A stretch of 22,556 nucleotides of DNA. Source: JBGPFS01 sp041483455. GTDB lineage: Bacteria > Chloroflexota > Limnocylindria > Limnocylindrales > CSP1-4. The translations under genes and the position numbers were made by a program. The notes under the pieces are model-generated. The model ran no database searches. It saw nothing but the letters and a program-made list of their open reading frames with translations, and was not told the DNA's origin. Location: contig JBGPFS010000015.1 in NCBI GenBank assembly GCA_041483455.1, positions 1 through 22,556 on the forward strand. The letters run 5' to 3'. Shown one piece after another: positions 6,785-13,715 of this stretch; position 1 is the stretch's first letter, and every line of letters starts with the position of its first letter.

Positions 6785-8497
6785 TCAGTGGACCGCGCAG
6801 GCCGCGCAGGGGTCGAACGAGTGGACCGTCCGGAGGACCTCGAGCGGGCGGGCCGGGTCCGCGACCGGCGTCCCGATCAGCGCCTCCTCCAACGGCCCAC
6901 GACGGCCCGTGCCGTCGCGAGGCGAACCGTTCCAGGTGCTCGCATCGACGACCTGGTAGTGATCGATCCGACGGTCCTTGATCCTCACCCAGTGGCCGAG
7001 GGCGCCTCGCGGCGTCTCCACGGACGCCCAGCCCGTGGCCGCGCTCGGCCACGTCGCGGGATCCCAGCCGGTGAGGTCGGCGACCGCGAGATCGCCGGTG
7101 GCCAGGTTGTCGACCAGGTGCTGCTGCCAGGCGTCGAGCCGGGCGACGACGATCTGCGTCTCGATCGCCCGGGCGATCATCCGGCCGAGCGTGCTGAAGA
7201 GGGCATCCGGTCCGATGCCGAGCACCGTGGCGACGCCGTCGACTTTGGCCCGGACGTCGCCGCGGCCCTCGACGTAGCCGACCAGCACCCGGGCGAGCGG
7301 CCCGACCTCCATCGGCTCGTCCTCGTAGCGCGGCGCCTTGAGCCAGCTGTACTTGGCCGCATCCTCGAAGCTCGTGACCGGTGGTCTCGGCCCGCCGTAC
7401 TTCGGCTCGGTCTCGCCGTCCCAGGGGTGCTTGAGCAGCCCGTCGCCGCCGGAGTACGTGTAATGGGAGCTCGCCACCGACTCGCCGACACTGGCCTGGT
7501 CGACCGCCTGGACCTTGACCAGGCTGCGGTCCATCAGCCTGCCGCGCGGCAGAAGCAGCGCGGGCTCGCTCGACTCGTCCTCGGGGAACTCGCCGTACGA
7601 GAGGTAGTTGCCGATCCCGGTGCCGAGCGCAGCCCAGTCGCGATACTCACCGGCGAGTGCGAGGACGTCGGGGACGTAGACCTGGTCGACGAACGTCTTC
7701 GCCTCGGCGACGAGGCCGGCGAGCTCGGCCAGGCCGGGGGCGCTGAGCGCGGCGGGCGCGGTCCGCTCGACTTGCTGGGGATGCTGTCCGGGCACCGCCC
7801 GGTTCGGGCCGCCCCACGGTGGGGTCAGGACCATCCCGCCCACCAGGTAGGTCTGGGGGTGCGGACTCTTCCCACCCAGCAGGGCCTGGATCCGCCAGAT
7901 CTTGCGCTGCCAATCGAGCGCCTCGAGGTAGTGAGCGACGATCAGGAGGTCAGCCTCCGGCGCCAGCCGATACGCCGGATGTCCCCAGTCGCCGTTGGCG
8001 AACAGTCCCAGCTGACCCGACCCGACGAGAGCCGTCAGCCGATCCTTGACGCCCTTGAAGTAGTCGGTGCCGGAGAGCGGCCAGTCGCTGCGCGATCGAC
8101 CCAGGGCCGAGGTCGCCCCTGGGTCGGCCTTCGCCGCGGCGATGACGTCGACCCAGTCGAGCGAGTGCCGATGATAGAACCCGGTGACATGGTCGCCCAC
8201 GGCCTGCGAGCCGGCCAGGAGGTTGCGGGTCAGTCGGGCGTTCTTCGGGATCGTCAGCCCGAGCGCGTTCTCGACGGCCCGCGCCGAGGCGAGGGCGTGG
8301 ACGCCGGTGCACGAGCCGCAGATCCGCTGGGCGAATAGCCAGGCGTCGCGCGGATCGCGACCCCGGAGGATCTGCTCCATACCGCGGAACATCGTCCCGG
8401 AAGACCAGGCGTCGAACACGACCCCGCTCGAGATGGCGACCTCGATCCGCAGATGGCCGCCGATCCGGGTGATCGGGTCGATGACGGTCCGGGTCAT
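6785..8497 (-). CDS. [NiFe] hydrogenase large subunit, group 1-like, without C-terminal maturation peptide
   Basis: The 570-residue protein holds the NiFe(CN)2CO site that oxidises H2. The L1 motif is RICGSCTGVH (Cys60, Cys63) and the L2 motif is DPCAACAVH (Cys564, Cys567). TPRGALGHWV supplies the canopy Arg, and LDWVD is typical of exported group 1 enzymes. The ATG at 8497 lies one base after the small-subunit stop; a long in-frame opening to 8755 is an overlap artefact of GC-rich sequence. Two oddities were read directly on the DNA. First, the stop codon follows the His of CAVH immediately, so the tail normally removed by a HyaD/HybD-type endopeptidase is absent. Second, the N-terminal motif is DPITRIGGHLRIE, with Gly13 where group 1 enzymes have the proton-transfer Glu (Glu28 of E. 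coli Hyd-1). The other motifs are intact, so it is probably functional but divergent. Subgroup is not assigned. Confidence 0.93.
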   Translation of the reverse strand: MTRTVIDPITRIGGHLRIEVAISSGVVFDAWSSGTMFRGMEQILRGRDPRDAWLFAQRICGSCTGVHALASARAVENALGLTIPKNARLTRNLLAGSQAVGDHVTGFYHRHSLDWVDVIAAAKADPGATSALGRSRSDWPLSGTDYFKGVKDRLTALVGSGQLGLFANGDWGHPAYRLAPEADLLIVAHYLEALDWQRKIWRIQALLGGKSPHPQTYLVGGMVLTPPWGGPNRAVPGQHPQQVERTAPAALSAPGLAELAGLVAEAKTFVDQVYVPDVLALAGEYRDWAALGTGIGNYLSYGEFPEDESSEPALLLPRGRLMDRSLVKVQAVDQASVGESVASSHYTYSGGDGLLKHPWDGETEPKYGGPRPPVTSFEDAAKYSWLKAPRYEDEPMEVGPLARVLVGYVEGRGDVRAKVDGVATVLGIGPDALFSTLGRMIARAIETQIVVARLDAWQQHLVDNLATGDLAVADLTGWDPATWPSAATGWASVETPRGALGHWVRIKDRRIDHYQVVDASTWNGSPRDGTGRRGPLEEALIGTPVADPARPLEVLRTVHSFDPCAACAVH

Positions 8498-8498
8498 C

Positions 8499-9788
8499 TC
8501 AGTCCACCTCGCTCGCGTCCGAGGTGGGATCCGCCTCCGCGGGCGCCGGCTGTTCGCTCGGCTGGATCTCGGTCGCGACCGCGGGCGGGACCGCGGGCGG
8601 GGCCGCGAGCTCGGGCGCGTCCTCGGCCTCGACCTCGGCCTCGGGCGCCGGCCCGGCCCCGACGGCGGCCTCGGCCGGGGCGGGCCGTTCGCGCCGAGCG
8701 GCCGCTCGTCGCTCCGTCGCGCCGACCCAGCGCGCTCGGACGATGCCCGCCGCACCGTGCGCCACGGTCAGCGCGGCAACGCCTCCGACGAGGGCCTGGC
8801 CGATGTGGTCGGCGTTGATCTGCGGAGCGAACGGCAGCGGCGCCGGCAGCCGCTGGTACGGGGCGCCCATCGCATCCCAGAAGCGCGGCATGGTGCAGCC
8901 GAGGCAGCCGTGGCCGGCTTTGACCGCCCAGCTCGTCCCGTCGGCGTACAGGGCGGTCGGGCAGTTGGCGAACGTCTCGGGTCCCTTGCAGCCCATCTTG
9001 TAGAGGCACCAGCCCTTCTGCGAGCCCTCGTCGCCCCAGCTGAGGGCGAACTCGCCGAACTCGAAGTGGGCGCGTCGCTCGCACTGGTTATGAAGGAGCC
9101 CACCGTAGGCGAACAGCGGCCGGCCCTTCCCATCGGTCAGCGGGAACTGCTTGAACGTCAGGTAGTGGACGATCGTCGCCGTCAGGTTCTCGACGTTGAG
9201 TGGGCAGCCCGGCAGGTTGACGAGCTTGGCGTTCGGGACGACATCGGCGACCCCCACCGCCCCAGTCCGACCCCCGGCTGCCGCGGGCGCTCCGCCGTCG
9301 AACGCACAGGAGCCGACCGCGATCGTCGCCAGGGCCCCGCCGCAGACCTCGCGGACGACGTCCCGGAAGGGACGCCCGCCGACCATGCAGTAGACCCCAT
9401 CGTCCGCCGTCGGGATCGCGCCCTCGACGACGGCGAGGTACCCGTGCGGGTACGTCTCCATCGCCTTGGTCCGGGACTGCTCGGCCGAGGCGCCGGACGA
9501 AGCCATGATCGACTCGTGGTACTCGACCGACAGGAGGTCGAGGAGGAGCTGGGCGGCCGTCGGGTGGACGGCGCGGAGGAACGCTTCGGTGTTGCCGGCG
9601 CAGTCCTGGCCACGCAGCCAGATGACCGGCAGCCGGGGTGCCGCGGCGACGGCGGAGGCGATCCGGGGCGCGTAGCTTGCCGGAAGCGCGAGCGCGGCCG
9701 CCATGGCGGCCGAGAACCTGATGAAGGTACGGCGCGACATGCCGCGGCTCAGCAGCCCGGCACGAACGCCGTCATCAAGCCCGATCAT
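8499..9788 (-). CDS. [NiFe] hydrogenase small subunit, Tat-exported, with unusual proximal-cluster motif and long C-terminal tail
   Basis: The 429-residue Fe-S subunit begins with a twin-arginine signal (MSRRTFIRFSAAMAAALALP; Arg19-Arg20), so the dimer is exported folded. Cluster motifs are GSCAFDGG (Cys161), PGCPLN (Cys195), LLHNQCER (His233, Cys236), GWCLYKMGCKG (Cys261, Cys267), NCPT (Cys276) and GCLGC (Cys295, Cys298). They correspond to the remaining proximal ligands and complete distal and medial sets. The first motif is DCAGNTEA: Cys63 is present, but the partner expected three residues later (CxGC) is Asn66. The extra Cys of O2-tolerant [4Fe-3S] enzymes are also absent. A membrane helix (about 331-350) is followed by a 79-residue Ala/Pro/Glu-rich tail, predicted cytoplasmic. 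The start is ambiguous: GTG at 9800 and ATG at 9740 are in frame, and ATG at 9788 is my choice. Confidence 0.92.
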   Translation of the reverse strand: MIGLDDGVRAGLLSRGMSRRTFIRFSAAMAAALALPASYAPRIASAVAAAPRLPVIWLRGQDCAGNTEAFLRAVHPTAAQLLLDLLSVEYHESIMASSGASAEQSRTKAMETYPHGYLAVVEGAIPTADDGVYCMVGGRPFRDVVREVCGGALATIAVGSCAFDGGAPAAAGGRTGAVGVADVVPNAKLVNLPGCPLNVENLTATIVHYLTFKQFPLTDGKGRPLFAYGGLLHNQCERRAHFEFGEFALSWGDEGSQKGWCLYKMGCKGPETFANCPTALYADGTSWAVKAGHGCLGCTMPRFWDAMGAPYQRLPAPLPFAPQINADHIGQALVGGVAALTVAHGAAGIVRARWVGATERRAAARRERPAPAEAAVGAGPAPEAEVEAEDAPELAAPPAVPPAVATEIQPSEQPAPAEADPTSDASEVD

Positions 9789-9969
9789 CCGGATCGTCAC
9801 TCTCGGTGCAGTTGCGCCCCTGCTCCGGCTCGACTATGGACGCCCATGGTGCCCGCGGGGACGTGCCGAACAGCCGACTCCCGGGAGCACAACGGCATCG
9901 TCGTCGGGGGGCCGGTCCGGCAACCGTTCCAGCCGTGCCGCTCCGGACTCGCCGGGACCGGGCGGGCGG
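9789..9969 (-). promoter_or_regulatory. Promoter region of the hydrogenase operon
   Basis: About 180 bases separate the small subunit from the upstream GGDEF-EAL gene on the same strand. No gene is visible here. The region contains a 10-base palindrome, CTCCCGGGAG (9878-9887), and a short ATGG-N4-CCAT inverted repeat near 9836-9847. Either could be a regulator site. No -35/-10 pair is clear. The gap is large compared with the junctions inside the operon, which suggests an independent hydrogenase promoter. Confidence 0.4.
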
Positions 9970-12711
9970 TCAGGCGCTCCGGGGGTAGGCGTGAGGTGCC
10001 CCACCGGGCTCAGCGGCGAGGCGTTCCTCGATCGCCGACGGGGATGTCGGACGGCCCAGGAGGTAGCCCTGGCCGAGGTCGCAGCCGAGCTCTCGGAGCG
10101 CGGTGATCTGCGAGGCGATCTCGATCCCTTCGGCCACGGTCGCCAGGTCGAAGTCGTGGGCGAGCTTGATGATGGCTGCCACCAGGCTCGTGTCGCCGTG
10201 CTCGGTGAGCGCCTGGATGAACGCGCGGTCGATCTTCAGCTCATCGACAGGCAGGTCGCGCAGGAAGCTGAGCGACGAGTAGCCGGTCCCGAAGTCGTCG
10301 ATCGAGATGCGCACGCCGAGCGACCGCAGGCTCGACAGGACCTCCCGAACGCCCGGGCGCTCCGCGGCGAATACGCTTTCGGTGATCTCCAGGACGAGCA
10401 GCTCGGGTGGAAACCCGGTCCGCTGGAGGATCCCCGCGACGTCGTCGACGAGCCGCGGGTCGAGCTGCCGGGCGGAGACATTCACGTTCGCCCGGAGGGG
10501 ACCGTTCGCCGACGCTTCGTTCCAGCCGCCGACCGTCAGGCAGGTCCGCTCGATGACCCAGCGACCGATCCGCTCGATCTCCCCGGTTTGCTCGGCGAGC
10601 GGGATGAACAGCGCGGGCATGATCAGGCCCTTCGTCGGATGGTCCCAGCGCAGGAGCGCCTCCACGCCGACCATGCGCTCATCTGACAGGTCGACGAGCG
10701 GCTGGAAGACCAGGCCGAACTCGCCCGCGTCGAGGGCGGTCCGCAGGTCGGCCTCGAGCTGGATACGCTCGACCGTCGCCGCGAACATCGCCGGCTGGAA
10801 GATGCGGTAGCTCCCGCGCGCGTCCCCCTTCGCCTGGTACATCGCGAAGACCGCGTTGCGCAAGAGGTCGACCGGTTCCGAGCCGCGCGTCTCGGCCCGG
10901 ACGATCCCGACGCTCGCCCCGATGACCACTGCCGTGCCGTCGATCTCGATCGGGCGGCCAAGCTCGGCCAGGATCCGTTCGGTGACCTCGATCGCATCAC
11001 CGACGGCCAGGGTCTCGTCGACGAGGACCGCGAACTCGTCGCCGCCGAGGCGGGCGGCAGTGTCCTCGGCCCTGATCGCGCCACCGAGCCGACGGGCGAC
11101 CTCGACGAGGACCCGGTCGCCGGCGGCGTGACCGAGCGATCCGTTCACCTGCTTGAAATCGTCGAGATCGAGGTAGAGCAGCGCCGCCTGGGCCGTGCGC
11201 CGCCGGCCACGACGGAGCCCGTGGGCGATCCGGTCCGCGAGCAGGGCGCGGTTCGCGAGGCCGGTCAGCGGGTCGTGGAACGCCTGGTCGCGAAGCTGCT
11301 CCTCGAACCGGCGCCGCTCGGTGACGTCGTGGATCGTGACGACCAGGCCCACGACGACCGGGTCGTCGAGGAGGTTCATCACGGACGTCTCGACATGGCG
11401 CGGATCGCCGGTCAACGACCGGACGCGGCACTGGATCGTGTCGCTCGTGCCGGGGCGGGCCGCCGCCGTGCGGAGCAGCTCGAGGGCGAGCGGGACGTCC
11501 GCCGGTTCGAGGAGCATGCCGAGCCCCCGCCCGAGGAAGCTCTCGGCGGGCCGGCCGGAGAGATGGGCGACGGATGGTGTCACGTAGCCGATCGTGCCCT
11601 CCCGGTCGACCACCGCGATCACATCGTTCGCGTTCTGGATGATCGCCTGGAAGCGTGCCTCGCTCCGTGACGACGCGCGCTCGGCGAGGAGTCGAGCGTT
11701 CTCCCGGGCCGTCAGGACCTGGCGTGCCACGACCAGGGTGGTGACCGCGATGGCACCGATGACGAGCACCCGCGCTGAGTCCGAGTATCCCTGTGTCGCG
11801 ACGGCGAGCAGACCGTAGACGGCGGCGACGGCCACGTACGGCAGGAAGGGGAGGGCACGAGTCGGGACCGGCGCCACGCCGGTCCGGCGGACCTCGGCCA
11901 CACCGCTCACCTGGAGGAACGCCGCGAGGATCATCGCGACCCAGCCGAGCCCGTAGAGCACGTCCAGCCATGCCCCGGACTGGTACGTCGCCTCGAGCGA
12001 GAGTCGGGCATACGAGAAGTCGGCGATGACGTTGAGGATGAGGCCGGCGCCGAGCAGCGCGAGGGCTCGCCGGGAGGTGTCCGTGAGGCGGACCATGAGG
12101 GCCGCCGCGAGCGCGAAGATGACCAGCAGGTCGCCGACCGGGTACGCGAGGGCGACGACGGTCGCGATCCCGCCGGAGGAGTTGGCCGCGGCCACCGGCG
12201 CGAGGACGAGCCACCAGACGACCGTGCCGGAGCCGATGAAGACGGTCGCGAGATCGAGGAACGTCTTCAGCCGGTTCTCGGCGCGCTCCCGGGGCAGGCT
12301 GATGAGCCCGAGCAGGAGGAAGGGGTAGAAGGCGAGGTAGCCGATATCGGCGACCGAAGGGTACGGGACGACGATCCCGAGGACGATCTCCTGGTCGAAC
12401 CACAGGATGTCTCCCGCGCAGTAGGCGGCGAAAGCCAGGCCGAACAGAAGCCAGGCGTGTCGGCCGCCCGTCGTACGTGCCTGGCGCGCGGCCCGCAGTG
12501 CGAACGTGATCGCGAGGAGACCGAGCGGGATGAACGAGGCGTCGTTGATCGTCGTCTCGAGCTCGGGGCCGCCCCACCGGAACACCAGCCACGCCAGGTA
12601 GACCGCGACGTAGGCGACCGTCAGGATGGCGAGCGCGGCGGCGGCGCCGGGTCGCCGGAGGTCGCCACGGCGGGGCCACCCGGATCGTCCGGGTCCGAGT
12701 CGGGTCGTCAT
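9970..12711 (-). CDS. Membrane-bound PAS-GGDEF-EAL cyclic-di-GMP signalling protein
   Basis: This 913-residue protein has roughly eight to ten hydrophobic helices (residues about 23-330), then a PAS domain (353-470), a GGDEF diguanylate cyclase domain (about 480-640) and an EAL phosphodiesterase domain (about 654-895). The cyclase signature GGDEF (556-560) is intact. An RxxD inhibitory I-site (Arg547-Asp550) sits five residues before it, as in feedback-inhibited cyclases. The EAL motif (684-686), DDFGTGYSSL (805-814), DELKIDRAF and AEGIE (860-864) are also present, so both activities are plausible. Such dual proteins usually have one dominant activity set by the sensor. The membrane region is not a MASE type I can name. 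The gene lies upstream of the hydrogenase operon on the same strand, 180 bases away, and diverges from the flavodoxin gene. A regulatory link to hydrogen metabolism is speculation. Confidence 0.93.
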   Translation of the reverse strand: MTTRLGPGRSGWPRRGDLRRPGAAAALAILTVAYVAVYLAWLVFRWGGPELETTINDASFIPLGLLAITFALRAARQARTTGGRHAWLLFGLAFAAYCAGDILWFDQEIVLGIVVPYPSVADIGYLAFYPFLLLGLISLPRERAENRLKTFLDLATVFIGSGTVVWWLVLAPVAAANSSGGIATVVALAYPVGDLLVIFALAAALMVRLTDTSRRALALLGAGLILNVIADFSYARLSLEATYQSGAWLDVLYGLGWVAMILAAFLQVSGVAEVRRTGVAPVPTRALPFLPYVAVAAVYGLLAVATQGYSDSARVLVIGAIAVTTLVVARQVLTARENARLLAERASSRSEARFQAIIQNANDVIAVVDREGTIGYVTPSVAHLSGRPAESFLGRGLGMLLEPADVPLALELLRTAAARPGTSDTIQCRVRSLTGDPRHVETSVMNLLDDPVVVGLVVTIHDVTERRRFEEQLRDQAFHDPLTGLANRALLADRIAHGLRRGRRRTAQAALLYLDLDDFKQVNGSLGHAAGDRVLVEVARRLGGAIRAEDTAARLGGDEFAVLVDETLAVGDAIEVTERILAELGRPIEIDGTAVVIGASVGIVRAETRGSEPVDLLRNAVFAMYQAKGDARGSYRIFQPAMFAATVERIQLEADLRTALDAGEFGLVFQPLVDLSDERMVGVEALLRWDHPTKGLIMPALFIPLAEQTGEIERIGRWVIERTCLTVGGWNEASANGPLRANVNVSARQLDPRLVDDVAGILQRTGFPPELLVLEITESVFAAERPGVREVLSSLRSLGVRISIDDFGTGYSSLSFLRDLPVDELKIDRAFIQALTEHGDTSLVAAIIKLAHDFDLATVAEGIEIASQITALRELGCDLGQGYLLGRPTSPSAIEERLAAEPGGAPHAYPRSA

Positions 12712-13184
12712 CGCGCTGCTGGCTGCGCCGTGTGGGGGGTTCAGGCGCTCAGCCTGGCCGCTCTGGGGCCGCCCCGACAGGACCCGGGAGTCCCATCCTC
12801 GGCGACGCGGAGTACTGGGCGGCAGCTGCGGGATCGGCGCCCAGGGGGAGGCGATGGCGGCGGGGGCGGGATCGCCGCCGGGGGATGGTCATGGCGAGTC
12901 TCTCCTTCGGATCGGTCCACTGACCGTTCGCGCGCGAGGCCGCGGCGGATCTACCGGTCTCGCCGTCCGTCCCGGTCGGTTCGCGCGGTTCGGCTCCCGG
13001 CGGACCGGGCCGGGCGGCACTGATCCCCGGCGAGGCGCTCGGCCATCCTCGCGCGGTCGGGTCGGAGTCGCGCGCCGGTCGCGAAGCCGACCCCTGACAC
13101 CGGACCTCCGACAGCCGCCGGCGCGTGCATCCCCCCGGCCGGGCCCGGGGGCTGCCACCGCAACGAACCGAGGTGACGCATCCG
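12712..13184. promoter_or_regulatory. 473-base divergent intergenic region, no convincing gene
   Basis: This region separates the divergent GGDEF-EAL and flavodoxin genes. Open frames here encode only Arg/Pro/Gly-rich sequence and look like GC artefacts. Visible elements are an inverted repeat CGGTC-CACT-GACCG (12913-12926) and a 7-base-stem hairpin, CCCCCGG/CCGGGGG (13132-13138 and 13145-13151, six-base loop). The hairpin lies in the predicted leader just before the flavodoxin ribosome binding site (AGGTGA, about 13171-13176). It could influence translation. Promoters were not resolved. Confidence 0.45.
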
Positions 13185-13682
13185 ATGAAGGCCATCGTCG
13201 TCTACGAGTCCCATTGGGGGAACACCGCCACGATCGCCCGCGCGATCGCCGAGGGGATCGGGCCGAGCGCCCGCGCCCTGTCGACCGACGAGGCTTCGGC
13301 CGCCACGGTCGCGGAGGCCGACCTCATCGTGGCGGGCGCCCCGGTCCTCGGGTTCAGCCTGCCGACCGACGCCATGATCAAGCAGATCGAGGTGGATGCG
13401 GGCAAGGCGCCGACCCCGCCGGATGTCGCCCATCCCTCGATGCGCTCCTGGCTGGCTGGACTGCCGGCCGGACACGGTCGCTCGGCGGTCTTCGAGACCC
13501 GGATCAGGTGGTCGCCGGGTGGCGCGACCGGGACGATCGGCAGCGAGCTGGCGAAGGCTGGCTACGAGCCGGTCGCCAAGCCCCGGAAGTTCGTGGTCAA
13601 GGGCAAGTTCGGGCCGCTCGGCGAGGGCGAGATCGAGCGCGCCCAGGCCTGGGGAGCCGAGCTCGCCCGGGCGATGGCCTGA
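13185..13682 (+). CDS. Flavodoxin-fold protein
   Basis: The 165-residue protein starts MKAIVVYESHWGNTATIARAI. This is the beta1 strand and phosphate-binding loop of the flavodoxin fold (consensus T/S-x-T/S-G-N-T), with SHWGNT holding the FMN phosphate. A second flavodoxin-type loop, IVAGAPVLGFSLP, follows around residues 50-63. Length fits short-chain flavodoxin-like proteins. The ATG at 13185 follows AGGTGA at normal spacing, whereas the in-frame ATG at 13125 has no such site. It is monocistronic and converges on the ferric-reductase-like gene. Its role could be electron transfer or flavin/quinone reduction. The sequence gives no partner. Its position next to redox genes (hydrogenase, ApbE, ferric-reductase-like protein) suggests a redox role, by inference. 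Confidence 0.85.
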   Translation: MKAIVVYESHWGNTATIARAIAEGIGPSARALSTDEASAATVAEADLIVAGAPVLGFSLPTDAMIKQIEVDAGKAPTPPDVAHPSMRSWLAGLPAGHGRSAVFETRIRWSPGGATGTIGSELAKAGYEPVAKPRKFVVKGKFGPLGEGEIERAQAWGAELARAMA

Positions 13683-13715
13683 CCCGTCGCCCGGTGACGA
13701 GGAGCAAGGACCAGG

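Noticed and set aside
6065..8338. 757-codon plus-strand open frame opposite the cytochrome b and hydrogenase large subunit genes
   Set aside because: It is antisense to two well-supported genes and its translation is Arg/Asp/Gly/Pro-rich with no domain. Long antisense frames are expected at this GC content.
8498..8755. N-terminal extension of the hydrogenase large subunit to 8755
   Set aside because: The extra 86 codons are Arg/Pro low-complexity sequence overlapping the small-subunit tail. The family start motif begins right at ATG 8497, which has a usable ribosome binding site.
9280..9320. O2-tolerant [4Fe-3S] six-Cys proximal cluster
   Set aside because: The two supernumerary Cys of HoxK/HyaA-type small subunits are absent (CAGN and GSCAFDGG have no extra Cys), so this mechanism is not supported.
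8184..10106. 640-codon plus-strand open frame over the hydrogenase small subunit and its promoter
   Set aside because: It covers the small-subunit coding region in antisense and shows no recognisable domain.
12749..13195. Possible small protein genes in the GGDEF-EAL/flavodoxin intergenic region
   Set aside because: Frames on both strands are Arg/Pro/Gly-rich, lack ribosome binding sites and resemble no protein class.
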